A stretch of DNA of 64,000 nucleotides from Halobaculum sp. MBLA0143 (GTDB taxonomy: Archaea > Halobacteriota > Halobacteria > Halobacteriales > Haloferacaceae). This document shows positions 26,570 through 34,683 of this stretch, piece after piece (position 1 is the first letter of the stretch; every line of letters begins with the position of its first letter). Position numbers and translations under genes: made by a program. The notes beneath the pieces were generated by a model, which saw nothing but the letters and a program-made list of their open reading frames with translations, ran no database searches and was not told the DNA's origin. The stretch lies in assembly GCF_041361465.1 (NCBI RefSeq), contig NZ_JBGKAC010000001.1, positions 124,001 through 188,000 on the forward strand. Reading direction: 5' to 3'.

Positions 26570-27826
26570 ATGTCCGACGAGGCGAACCCCTTCGAGAGTC
26601 TCCAGGAACAAATCGACGACGCGGCGCGTCACTTGGACGTGTCGCCGGACGTGCTCACCCGGCTGAAGAACCCAGAGCGCGTGTTGGAGACGAACCTCTC
26701 CGTCGAACTCGACGACGGGAGCATCGAGGTGTTCAGCGCGTACCGCTCGCAGTTCAACGGGGACCGTGGGCCGTACAAAGGCGGAATTCGCTACCACCCG
26801 GGGGTCGACCGCGACGAGGTGAAGGCGTTGTCCGGGTGGATGGTGTACAAGTGTGCAATCGCGAACGTCCCGTACGGCGGCGGGAAGGGCGGGATCGAGG
26901 TGGAGCCGTCGGCGTACAGCGACGCGGAGTTGGAACGACTCACCCGCGCGTTCGCCACGGAGCTGCGGCCGTTGATCGGCGAGGACCGCGACATCCCGGC
27001 GCCGGACGTCAACACCGGCCAACGGGAGATGAACTGGATCAAGGACACGTACGAGACGCTGGAGAACACGACCGCGCCGGGCGTCATCACGGGGAAGGCG
27101 CCGGACAACGGCGGCAGCGCCGGCCGCGTGGAGGCGACCGGCCGGTCGACGACGTTCGCCAGCCGCGAGGTGTTCGACTACCTCGACCGTGACCTGTCGG
27201 AGGCCACTGTCGCCGTCCAAGGGTACGGCAACGCTGGCTGGGTCGCCGCGAAGCTGATCGAACGACAGGGTGGGACGGTCGTCGCCGTCTCCGACTCCAG
27301 CGGCGCGATCCACGACCCCGCGGGTCTCGACACGGTCGCGGTCAAGGAGTTCAAGCGGGAGACCGGCTCCGTCTCCGGCTACGAGGGGGCCACGGAGGAG
27401 CTGTCCAACGACGAACTGCTGACGATGGACGTGGACCTCCTCGTCCCCGCCGCCCTGGAGAACGCCATCGACGGCGACCTGGCGACGGACGTGCGTGCGG
27501 ACGTTATCGTCGAGGCCGCCAACGGTCCGCTCACGCCCGAGGCCGACGACGTGCTCGCCGACTCCGACACGTACGTCGTCCCGGACATCCTCGCCAACGC
27601 CGGCGGCGTCACCGTGAGCTACTTCGAGTGGGTCCAGAACCGGCAGCGCTTCTACTGGACCGAGGAGAAGGTGAACGAGGAACTGGAACGCCACATCACG
27701 AACGGGTTCGACGACATGATCGACGCCTTCGAGTCGACCGACGCGCCGAACCTCCGGACCGCGGCGTACGTCGTCGCCATCCGCCGGGTCGTCGACGCCT
27801 ACGAGAACTCCGGTAACTGGCCGTAG
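26570..27826 (+). CDS. gdhA: Glutamate dehydrogenase (Glu/Leu/Phe/Val dehydrogenase family)
   Basis: The enzyme interconverts glutamate and 2-oxoglutarate plus ammonia. The 418 residues are standard for archaeal hexameric GDH. The substrate site GGIRYHPGV leads into the lysines of [20 protein letters not shown] (Lys94, Lys106). The Rossmann domain has GYGNAGW (218-224), and the N-terminal helix region is normal. Whether it uses NAD or NADP cannot be read safely. It stands alone between the CitE-like gene and the nuo operon, with its own promoter. Confidence 0.93.
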   Translation: MSDEANPFESLQEQIDDAARHLDVSPDVLTRLKNPERVLETNLSVELDDGSIEVFSAYRSQFNGDRGPYKGGIRYHPGVDRDEVKALSGWMVYKCAIANVPYGGGKGGIEVEPSAYSDAELERLTRAFATELRPLIGEDRDIPAPDVNTGQREMNWIKDTYETLENTTAPGVITGKAPDNGGSAGRVEATGRSTTFASREVFDYLDRDLSEATVAVQGYGNAGWVAAKLIERQGGTVVAVSDSSGAIHDPAGLDTVAVKEFKRETGSVSGYEGATEELSNDELLTMDVDLLVPAALENAIDGDLATDVRADVIVEAANGPLTPEADDVLADSDTYVVPDILANAGGVTVSYFEWVQNRQRFYWTEEKVNEELERHITNGFDDMIDAFESTDAPNLRTAAYVVAIRRVVDAYENSGNWP

Positions 27827-28063
27827 TCGCGGTACGTCGGACCCGTCGCTCCTCTCGACAGTCGTCGTGCGTGCCCGAACGGCCCCCCCCGGGAGACGAC
27901 CGCGCCGACCGTGTGACTGCCACCCAGGTCGCGCGCACACGGGAGAATGATCGTTTACGACCACGCGGCGACGACGACCGTCTCTACTCCGGCCGATCCC
28001 TCAGACGAGCGTGTACAGCCGCTCACACGGCCGGCCGACGGGGCCGGCGCGTTCTCGAAACCT

Positions 28064-28070
28064 TGAAACC
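28064..28070 (+). promoter_or_regulatory. Candidate nuoJ-N promoter
   Basis: CTTGAAA, preceded by the BRE-like TCGAAAC, lies about 25-31 bases before the ATG at 28095. It fits a leaderless start of the nuoJ1-to-N transcript. The 268-base gap after glutamate dehydrogenase holds no other gene; a run of eight C occurs at 27893-27900. Confidence 0.35.
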
Positions 28071-28094
28071 CGCACCGAAGGGAACCTCCACGTA

Positions 28095-28391
28095 ATGGTC
28101 GCAGAGACAATCGCGTTCGCGCTGTTCGCCCTCGTTACGGTGGGCTCGGCGCTGGGCGTCGTCCTGATGGAGGACGTGTGGCACTCCGCACTCCTCCTCG
28201 GGGTCGCGTTGCTCAGCGTCGCGGTGCACTACGTGATGTTACAGGCGGAGTTCCTGGCCGCCATGCAGATCCTCGTCTACGTTGGCGGGGTGTTGATCCT
28301 CATCACGTTCGCCGTCATGCTGGTCCGCCGCGGCGGGGTCGACGCCGAGACCGACACGAACGAGCCGGAGCCGGAGGCTGATCGCGCGTGA
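28095..28391 (+). CDS. nuoJ1: NADH-quinone oxidoreductase subunit J, N-terminal half
   Basis: The 98-residue product has three membrane helices and the NuoJ N-terminal pattern (VLMEDVWHSALLLG, FLAAMQILVYVGGVLILITFAVML). Haloarchaea split NuoJ into two short genes, and this is the first. It is part of the membrane arm of complex I. The ATG at 28095 was chosen over an upstream start that would add a charged, unrelated stretch. The next gene overlaps it by 4 bases. Confidence 0.9.
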   Translation: MVAETIAFALFALVTVGSALGVVLMEDVWHSALLLGVALLSVAVHYVMLQAEFLAAMQILVYVGGVLILITFAVMLVRRGGVDAETDTNEPEPEADRA

Positions 28392-28735
28392 GCGACGCCT
28401 CCTGGCCCCGACTGAAGCTGGGCTCGCACCTGGTTCCGGGACTGGCCGCGGTGGCACTGTTCGGTGTGCTCGCCGTCGTCGTCCTCGGCAGCGACTTCGG
28501 TGCCGCACAGGGGTTCCCGGCGGACGCCTCCATCACCGCCAGCATCGGCTACGCGATGTTCAACCTCCCGCAGGGTGACGTCGACGCCGAGGGGTTCCTC
28601 GTGGCGTTCATCACCATCGCGGTCGTGCTGGACGTCGCCATCGACGCGGCCGTCTACCTCGCCCAGACGGAAGACGACGGTGGGCTCACGACGGCGCTGT
28701 CCGACGGCGGGACGAACGAGGGGGGTGACCGCTGA
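28388..28735 (+). CDS. nuoJ2: NADH-quinone oxidoreductase subunit J, C-terminal half
   Basis: The 115-residue product has two membrane helices (residues about 17-36 and 70-92) and matches the second half of NuoJ in position and hydrophobic layout. It starts at a GTG overlapping nuoJ1 and its stop overlaps the nuoK ATG by one base. This keeps the two J fragments in fixed ratio. The acidic tail (about 95-115) is a haloarchaeal addition. Confidence 0.85.
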   Translation: MSDASWPRLKLGSHLVPGLAAVALFGVLAVVVLGSDFGAAQGFPADASITASIGYAMFNLPQGDVDAEGFLVAFITIAVVLDVAIDAAVYLAQTEDDGGLTTALSDGGTNEGGDR

Positions 28736-29040
28736 TGGCCGTCCCGGTCCAGTGGTACCTCCTGCTGGCGGCAGCAGTGTTCTGTATCGGCGTGTTCGGC
28801 GTCCTGACCCGCCGGAACGCGTTGTTGTTCCTGATGTCCGTGGAACTGATGCTCAACGCAGCCAACATCAATCTCGTCGCGTTCGCACGCATGTGGGGGA
28901 ACCTCACCGGACAGGTGTTCAGCCTGTTCACGATGGCGCTGGCGGCCGCGGAGGTCGCCGTCGGGATCGGAATCATCCTGGTGTTGTACCGCCGGTTCTC
29001 CGGCGTCGACGTGACAGAGGCGACAACGATGAGGTGGTGA
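28735..29040 (+). CDS. nuoK: NADH-quinone oxidoreductase subunit K
   Basis: The 101-residue protein has the usual three helices. It carries the conserved ALLFLMSVELMLNAANINLV with a membrane Glu, and a second Glu in ALAAAEVAVGIGI. Both are essential for proton movement in the family. Length and position between nuoJ2 and nuoL are standard. Confidence 0.95.
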   Translation: MAVPVQWYLLLAAAVFCIGVFGVLTRRNALLFLMSVELMLNAANINLVAFARMWGNLTGQVFSLFTMALAAAEVAVGIGIILVLYRRFSGVDVTEATTMRW

Positions 29041-29041
29041 G

Positions 29042-31111
29042 ATGGCGGGCGCGTTCACCTACGCTCCGGCGATCGTCGCGCTGCCGTTCGTCTCGTTCCT
29101 GATCGCGCTCGCGGCCGGGCTGTACGGTCGTGACGTGTTGCCCAAGGGCGGGGCACTGCCCGGTATCGCGGCGACCGCGGGGTCGCTCGTCCTGTCTGGC
29201 TGGGTCGCCCTGACCGTCGCGGGCGGTGACGTGTACGACGAGACGATCTACGAGTGGGCCGTCGCGGCCGGCGTCGAGGCGGAGACGCTGGAGCTCACCT
29301 TCGGGCTCCTGTTGGACCCGTTGTCGGCGATGATGCTCGTGATCGTCTCGTTGGTCGCCCTCTTGGTCCACGTCTTCTCGCTGGGCTACATGAACGACGA
29401 GGGCGAGACCGGTCTCCCGCGGTACTACGCCGGGCTCGGGCTGTTCACGGCGTCGATGCTCGGGTTCGTCGTCTCCGACAACCTGCTCCAGTCGTTCGTC
29501 TTCTTCGAGCTGGTCGGGCTGTGTTCGTTCCTGCTGATCGGCTTCCACTTCCGGGAGTCCGGTCCGCCCAGCGCGGCCAAGAAGGCGTTCCTCGTCACCC
29601 GGTTCGGGGACTACTTCTTCCTCGTCGGGCTGGTCGGGATCGTCGCCACGTTCGGTACGGCGCAGTTCGCGGGCGGGGAGTCGTTCCCGCACCTCGCGGA
29701 GCTCGTGCTCGCCGGTGAGGCGAGCGTCCGGACGTTCGGCTTCGAGCCGGGGACGTGGTTCACGATCCTCGGTCTGCTCGTGTTGGGCGGCGTGATCGGG
29801 AAGTCCGCCCAGTTCCCGTTGCACACCTGGCTGCCGGACGCGATGGAGGGTCCGACCCCGGTGTCGGCGCTGATCCACGCCGCGACGATGGTCGCGGCCG
29901 GGGTGTTCCTGGTCGCCCGGATGTACGGCTTCTACGCCGTCTCGCCCGGGGCGCTCGCCGTCGTCGCCTTGGTCGGTGGCTTCACCGCCCTGTTCGCGGC
30001 GACGATGGGGCTCGTCAAACGGGAACTGAAACAGGTGCTGGCGTACTCCACGATCTCCCAGTACGGCTACATGATGCTCGCGCTGGGGACCGGCGGCTAC
30101 GTCGCCGCGACGTTCCACCTGCTCACCCACGCCTTCTTCAAGGCGCTCCTGTTCCTGGGTGCAGGGTCGGTCATCATCGCCATGCACCACAACGAGAACA
30201 TGTGGGACATGGGCGGTCTCCGAAAGCGGATGCCCGTCACGTACGCGACGTTCCTGGTCGGCTCGCTGGCGCTGGCGGGGATCGTCCCGTTCGCGGGCTT
30301 CTGGTCGAAAGACGAGGTGCTGTACGAGGCGTTGATCCACGGGCTCGGCACGACCGGGCCGCTCGGGACGGTGTTCCTGGCGGCGTACGCGATGGGCCTG
30401 TTGGCGGTGTTGTTCACCGGGTTCTACACGTTCCGGATGGTGGCGCTCACCTTCCACGGTGAGGCGCGGACGGACCAGGCCGCCGATCCGGAGCCGGTCC
30501 GGTGGAACGTCAAGGGGCCGTTGACGGTGCTGGGCGTGCTCGCGGCGACGACCGGGTTCCTCAACCTCGCGCCGGTGAAGAAGCTCACCGGCGCCGAGGT
30601 GGACTTCCTCCACCAGTGGCTCCACGGCCCGAAGGGGGTCGCGCTGATGGAGACGCTGTCGACGGAGCACTACCACCACCTGCTCCACAGCGTGAACCCG
30701 GCGAAGATAACCGCCGCCGAGCTGGGACCGATCCTGCCCGGAGCGTTGTCTCTGGGGCTGGCGCTGATCGGTGCGATCGCCGGCTTCCGGCTGTACGCGA
30801 CGCCGGAGCCGACCGAGCACACGGCGAAGCTCGGCGGGCTCCAGGACGTGTTGTACAACAACTACTACCAGGACGAGTACCAGGTGTGGCTGGCGACGAA
30901 CGTCGTCCAGCCGCTCGCGCGGGTCGCAGACACCGTCGACCAGAGTCTGATCGACGGGGTCGTGAACGGCGTCTCCAGCGTGAGTCTCTCGTCTGGCTCC
31001 CGGATCCGCCGGATCCAGACGGGGATCGTGAGTAACTACGCGACGCTCGTGACGCTGGGGCTGACGGCGCTCCTGGTGGCGTTCGGGCTGTACGAGGGGT
31101 GGTTGCTGTGA
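29042..31111 (+). CDS. nuoL: NADH-quinone oxidoreductase subunit L (antiporter-like)
   Basis: This 689-residue membrane protein is the distal proton pump of complex I. Its conserved antiporter-type core includes FFELVGLCSFLLIGF (the key membrane Glu), the Lys-bearing GKSAQFPLHTWLPDAMEGPTPVSALIHAATMV, and QVLAYSTISQYGYMMLALG. A long C-terminal section provides the lateral helix. One base separates it from nuoK, and its stop overlaps the nuoM start. Confidence 0.96.
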   Translation: MAGAFTYAPAIVALPFVSFLIALAAGLYGRDVLPKGGALPGIAATAGSLVLSGWVALTVAGGDVYDETIYEWAVAAGVEAETLELTFGLLLDPLSAMMLVIVSLVALLVHVFSLGYMNDEGETGLPRYYAGLGLFTASMLGFVVSDNLLQSFVFFELVGLCSFLLIGFHFRESGPPSAAKKAFLVTRFGDYFFLVGLVGIVATFGTAQFAGGESFPHLAELVLAGEASVRTFGFEPGTWFTILGLLVLGGVIGKSAQFPLHTWLPDAMEGPTPVSALIHAATMVAAGVFLVARMYGFYAVSPGALAVVALVGGFTALFAATMGLVKRELKQVLAYSTISQYGYMMLALGTGGYVAATFHLLTHAFFKALLFLGAGSVIIAMHHNENMWDMGGLRKRMPVTYATFLVGSLALAGIVPFAGFWSKDEVLYEALIHGLGTTGPLGTVFLAAYAMGLLAVLFTGFYTFRMVALTFHGEARTDQAADPEPVRWNVKGPLTVLGVLAATTGFLNLAPVKKLTGAEVDFLHQWLHGPKGVALMETLSTEHYHHLLHSVNPAKITAAELGPILPGALSLGLALIGAIAGFRLYATPEPTEHTAKLGGLQDVLYNNYYQDEYQVWLATNVVQPLARVADTVDQSLIDGVVNGVSSVSLSSGSRIRRIQTGIVSNYATLVTLGLTALLVAFGLYEGWLL

Positions 31112-32637
31112 TAATCGAGGCACTGATCGGCGTGACGTTCCTGGCCGCACTGGTCGTACTGCTCGCCCCCGACAGGGTCGCCGGTAAGCTCGCGTTCGTC
31201 GCGAGCCTCCTACCGCTGGCGGGGAGCCTCTACATGTGGACGGCGTTCGACGCCGCCGGCAACGCCCTGCTGGACGGCTCTGCCGCCCGGGCGTTCGAGA
31301 CACAGATCCGGTGGCTGGAGGTCGGCGGAATCGAGCTCCAGTGGTTCGTCGGCGTCGACGGGGTGAGTCTCCCGCTCGTCGTTCTCTCGACGTTCCTCAC
31401 GTCGCTGGCGATCCTCTCGGCGTGGAAACCCATCGACGAGCGACAGGCGCAGTTCTACGGGCTCGTCCTGTTCATGGAGGCGAACCTGTTGGGCGTGTTC
31501 ACCGCGCTCGACTTCTTCGCGTGGTTCGTGTTCTGGGAGGCCGTGCTCGTCCCGATGTACTTCCTGATCGGGATCTGGGGCGGTCCCCGCCGCAAGTACG
31601 CGGCGATCAAGTTCTTCGTGTACACGAACATCGCCTCGCTCGTGATGTTCATCTTCTTCATCCAGCTCGTGTACAGCCTGGACGTGTCCACGTTCGGTCT
31701 GCCGGCGATCACGGCCGCGATCCACGCGGGCGAGGTGTCCGGCTTCCTCGGACTGGCGCCGTCGACGGTGAAGACGGTCGCGTTCGCCGCCATGTTCCTC
31801 GGGTTCGCGGTGAAGGTGCCGGTCGTCCCGTTCCACACCTGGCTGCCGGACGCCCACGTCGAGGCGCCGACCCCGGTGTCGGTGCTCCTGGCGGGCGTCC
31901 TGCTGAAGATGGGGACGTACGCGATGCTCCGGTACAACTTCACGATGCTGCCGGACGTGGCCCAACAGTACGCGGGGCTGATCGCGATCTTCGCGGTCGT
32001 CTCCGTGATCTACGGCGCGATGCTGGCGCTGGCCCAACGGGACCTCAAGCGGATCGTCGCGTACTCGTCGGTGTCGTCGATGGGGTACGTGATCTTGGGG
32101 CTCGTCGCCTACACCACGCTGGGTGTCGGCGGCGCCACGTTCCAGATGGTCGCGCACGGCCTGATCTCCGGGCTGATGTTCATGGCGGTCGGCGTCATCT
32201 ACAACGAGACCCACACGCGGATGGTGGGGTCGATGTCCGGGCTGGCAGACCGGATGCCGGTGACGGTCGGGATCCTGATCGCCGGCGCGTTCGGCTACAT
32301 GGGACTGCCGCTGATGGCCGGCTTCGCCGCGGAGTTCTTCATCTTCCAGGGGGCGTTCGCCTCGACGGTGTTGCCGTCGGCGCCCCTGTTCGCGGCCGCC
32401 GCGATGTTCGGGATCGTGATCGTCGCGGGCTATCTCCTGTTGGCGATGCAGAAGACGTTGTTCGGCCCGTACGAACTGGAGACGGACTACGACGTGTCGC
32501 CCGCCGGGCTGACGGAGACGGTGCCGCTGGCGGTGTTGCTCCTGTCGATCGTCGCCTTGGGCGTCGCTCCGGAGCTGTTCTTCGACATGATCACGGACGC
32601 CATCGACCCGATCCTGGGAACGGGGGGTGAGCTGTAA
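31108..32637 (+). CDS. nuoM: NADH-quinone oxidoreductase subunit M (antiporter-like)
   Basis: The 509-residue proton-pumping subunit has the membrane Glu in FVFWEAVLVPMYFLIG and the VKVPVVPFHTWLPDAHVEAP segment with its Lys. KRIVAYSSVSSMGYVILG is also present. The start is the GTG of the GTGA overlap with the nuoL stop; a GTG three codons earlier is less likely. Confidence 0.96.
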   Translation: MIIEALIGVTFLAALVVLLAPDRVAGKLAFVASLLPLAGSLYMWTAFDAAGNALLDGSAARAFETQIRWLEVGGIELQWFVGVDGVSLPLVVLSTFLTSLAILSAWKPIDERQAQFYGLVLFMEANLLGVFTALDFFAWFVFWEAVLVPMYFLIGIWGGPRRKYAAIKFFVYTNIASLVMFIFFIQLVYSLDVSTFGLPAITAAIHAGEVSGFLGLAPSTVKTVAFAAMFLGFAVKVPVVPFHTWLPDAHVEAPTPVSVLLAGVLLKMGTYAMLRYNFTMLPDVAQQYAGLIAIFAVVSVIYGAMLALAQRDLKRIVAYSSVSSMGYVILGLVAYTTLGVGGATFQMVAHGLISGLMFMAVGVIYNETHTRMVGSMSGLADRMPVTVGILIAGAFGYMGLPLMAGFAAEFFIFQGAFASTVLPSAPLFAAAAMFGIVIVAGYLLLAMQKTLFGPYELETDYDVSPAGLTETVPLAVLLLSIVALGVAPELFFDMITDAIDPILGTGGEL

Positions 32638-34163
32638 TGTCCAGTCACCTCCCGGCGTGGGTCGGGCTCGCGCCGGCGGTCGCGCTCGCGGTCACCGGAC
32701 TGCTCCTGTTCGTGATCGACCTGATCGACCCGGACGACAACAGTCCGGCGCTCCTGGCCGGCCTGTCGGTGGTCGGCTCGCTGTCGGCGCTGGGGCTGGC
32801 CGGCTGGCTGCTGTCGCCCGGCGCCGGGCTGATCGGCACCGGCGAGTCGCTGACGCTGTTCGACGGCGCCCTAGTCGTCGACGGGATGTCGTTGTTCTTC
32901 CAGGCGTTGTTCGCGTCCGTCACCGCGCTCGTGTCGGTGGCGAGCTTCGACTACCTCCGTGACCGCAGCTACCAGGCGGAGTACTACGCGCTCGTCCTGC
33001 TGGCGGCCACGGGCATGGCGCTGATGGCCAGCGCCAACTCCCTGGCGACGGCGTTCGTCTCGCTGGAGCTGGCGTCGCTGCCGTCGTACGCGCTCGTCGG
33101 GTTCCTGAAGTCCAACGACGGCAGCGTCGAGGGTGGGCTGAAGTACTTCCTCGTCGGCGCGCTGTCGTCTGCGGTGTTCGCGTTCGGGATCTCGCTCGTG
33201 TACGGCGCCACCGGCTCGCTCGTCCTGTCGGACGTGGCCGCCGGGCTCCGCGAGCCGGCGGCGGTCGTCGGCGGCGCAGACGGCGTCGCCGGCATCGCCG
33301 GCGTCGGTGTGCTGATGGTCGCCGGTGGGTTCGCGTTCAAGACCGCGAGCGCCCCGTTCCAGTTCTGGGCGCCGGAGGCGTACGAGGGTGCGCCCGCGCC
33401 CGTCACCGCGTTCCTGTCGTCGGCGTCGAAGGCCGCCGGGTTCGCGCTGATGTTCCGAGTGTTCACGCTCGGGTTCCCGTTGGAAGGGGTCGGCGTCGAC
33501 TGGATGCTGTTGTTCCAGGTGTTGGCGATCGTCACGATGACACTGGGGAACTTCGCCGCCGCCACCCAGGAGACGGTCAAGCGGATGCTGGCGTACTCTT
33601 CCGTCGGTCACGCCGGCTACGCCCTGATCGGGCTGGCCGCCTGGACCGGCGGCTCCGTCACCGCCGCCGAGCCCGGTAGCGTGCTGGGGGCGTCGATGGC
33701 CCACCTCATGGTGTACGGCTTCATGAACACCGGGGCGTTCCTGTTCGTCGCGCTGGCGGAGAACTGGGGCGTCGGGAAGCGGTTCGAGGACTACGCCGGG
33801 CTCGGCCGGCAGGTGCCGGTCGCGGCCGCCGCGATGTCCGTGTTCATGTTCTCGCTCGCGGGGCTGCCGCCGTTCGGCGGCTTCTTCTCGAAGTACTTCC
33901 TGTTCGCCGGCGCCGTCAGCGCCGGCTACTGGTGGCTCGCGGCCGCGGGGGCGGTCAACTCCGCGCTGTCGTTGTTCTACTACAGCCGGGTCGTGAAGGC
34001 GCTGTGGATCGAAGAGCCGGACACGCCCGTCGAGCTGTCGGGCACGCCGACGGCACTGTACGCCGCCGTGATCGTCGCCGCCGTCGGGACGCTGCTACTG
34101 CTCCCCGGCTTCGGCCCGATCATCGAGACGGCCGAGGCCGCGGCCGCCGGACTCCTGCCGTAG
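32637..34163 (+). CDS. nuoN: NADH-quinone oxidoreductase subunit N (antiporter-like)
   Basis: The 508-residue antiporter-like subunit completes the membrane arm. It shows FVSLELASLPSYALVGF, FKTASAPFQFWAPEAYEGAPAP (one residue of Lys in the helix), KRMLAYSSVGHAGYALIG and a C-terminal FFYYSRVVKALW. The A of its ATG is the last base of the nuoM stop. It is the last gene of the J1-J2-K-L-M-N run; nuoA, B, CD, H and I are not in this window. Confidence 0.95.
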   Translation: MSSHLPAWVGLAPAVALAVTGLLLFVIDLIDPDDNSPALLAGLSVVGSLSALGLAGWLLSPGAGLIGTGESLTLFDGALVVDGMSLFFQALFASVTALVSVASFDYLRDRSYQAEYYALVLLAATGMALMASANSLATAFVSLELASLPSYALVGFLKSNDGSVEGGLKYFLVGALSSAVFAFGISLVYGATGSLVLSDVAAGLREPAAVVGGADGVAGIAGVGVLMVAGGFAFKTASAPFQFWAPEAYEGAPAPVTAFLSSASKAAGFALMFRVFTLGFPLEGVGVDWMLLFQVLAIVTMTLGNFAAATQETVKRMLAYSSVGHAGYALIGLAAWTGGSVTAAEPGSVLGASMAHLMVYGFMNTGAFLFVALAENWGVGKRFEDYAGLGRQVPVAAAAMSVFMFSLAGLPPFGGFFSKYFLFAGAVSAGYWWLAAAGAVNSALSLFYYSRVVKALWIEEPDTPVELSGTPTALYAAVIVAAVGTLLLLPGFGPIIETAEAAAAGLLP

Positions 34164-34183
34164 GCTCCCGGCACACCCCTCTC

Positions 34184-34239
34184 TCCGCTCGCGACACCGT
34201 CCGGAGACGCTTCTGTCCGCTCGCGACACCGTCCGGAGA
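34184..34239. repeat. 24-bp direct repeat upstream of the cdc48 operon
   Basis: TCCGCTCGCGACACCGTCCG plus GAGA occurs at 34184-34207 and again, identical, at 34216-34239, 32 bases apart. It lies between nuoN and the cdc48 promoter. The rest of this 274-base gap holds no gene. Confidence 0.65.
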
Positions 34240-34392
34240 GACGCGCCCGTCGTCCGTCGCCCACGACCGCTCGGCCGTCTCCGCCCCGCCGCCCGCTGTC
34301 GGTTCCCACGTCGTGTCGCCGCGACGGCCCCGCGATGTGAAGCGCGAGACAACCGCACTCGGGACACCCCGACGCCGTATTGCGATTGATCG

Positions 34393-34408
34393 GCGAAAGG
34401 TTCATATG
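34393..34408 (+). promoter_or_regulatory. Promoter of the DUF7127-cdc48 operon (BRE plus TATA)
   Basis: GCGAAAGG (34393-34400) followed directly by TTCATATG is a good BRE/TATA pair. It predicts a transcript start near 34430, a few bases before the ATG at 34438. Confidence 0.5.
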
Positions 34409-34437
34409 CGTACGACTGTTACCTGTGGTTAGGAAAG

Positions 34438-34683
34438 ATGACCCAGAGACACTCACAGACCGGTGCGGAACGGCTCGTGCGGCGGTACGACTACCCGGAC
34501 CGGACGGTCCTCGCGGTCGACCTCCCGGGGGGGGAGACGGCCTCCGTCGACACGGTCGACGGGGTCGCGATCGTGGCCGTCGGCGAGGGCGCAGACGCCG
34601 ACACCTTCGAGCTCGAACTGCCGGGTGAGCCGGCGTCGGCGACTGTCAACAACGGTGTGGTCGTCGTGGAGGTGGCAGCGTGA
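34438..34683 (+). CDS. Small Hsp20-like (DUF7127-type) protein
   Basis: The 81-residue product is mostly predicted beta strands ([20 protein letters not shown], then FELELPGEP and NNGVVVVEV). Together they resemble the sandwich fold of small heat-shock/p23 proteins. Its stop overlaps the GTG start of cdc48 by 4 bases, so the two are made together and the small protein may be a Cdc48 adaptor or cochaperone (inference). A run of eight G within the gene at 34527-34534 keeps frame. Confidence 0.7.
   Translation: MTQRHSQTGAERLVRRYDYPDRTVLAVDLPGGETASVDTVDGVAIVAVGEGADADTFELELPGEPASATVNNGVVVVEVAA

Noticed and set aside
27893-27900. Run of eight C before the nuo genes
   Set aside because: It lies far from the candidate promoter and has no evident effect on any reading frame.
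28095-34163. Mrp-type sodium/proton antiporter operon
   Set aside because: The NuoJ halves, NuoK length and order J-K-L-M-N match complex I; no small MrpE/F/G-like genes are present.
34527-34534. Run of eight G as a possible phase-variation switch
   Set aside because: It falls in the coding frame of a conserved small gene and chance runs are expected at this GC content.
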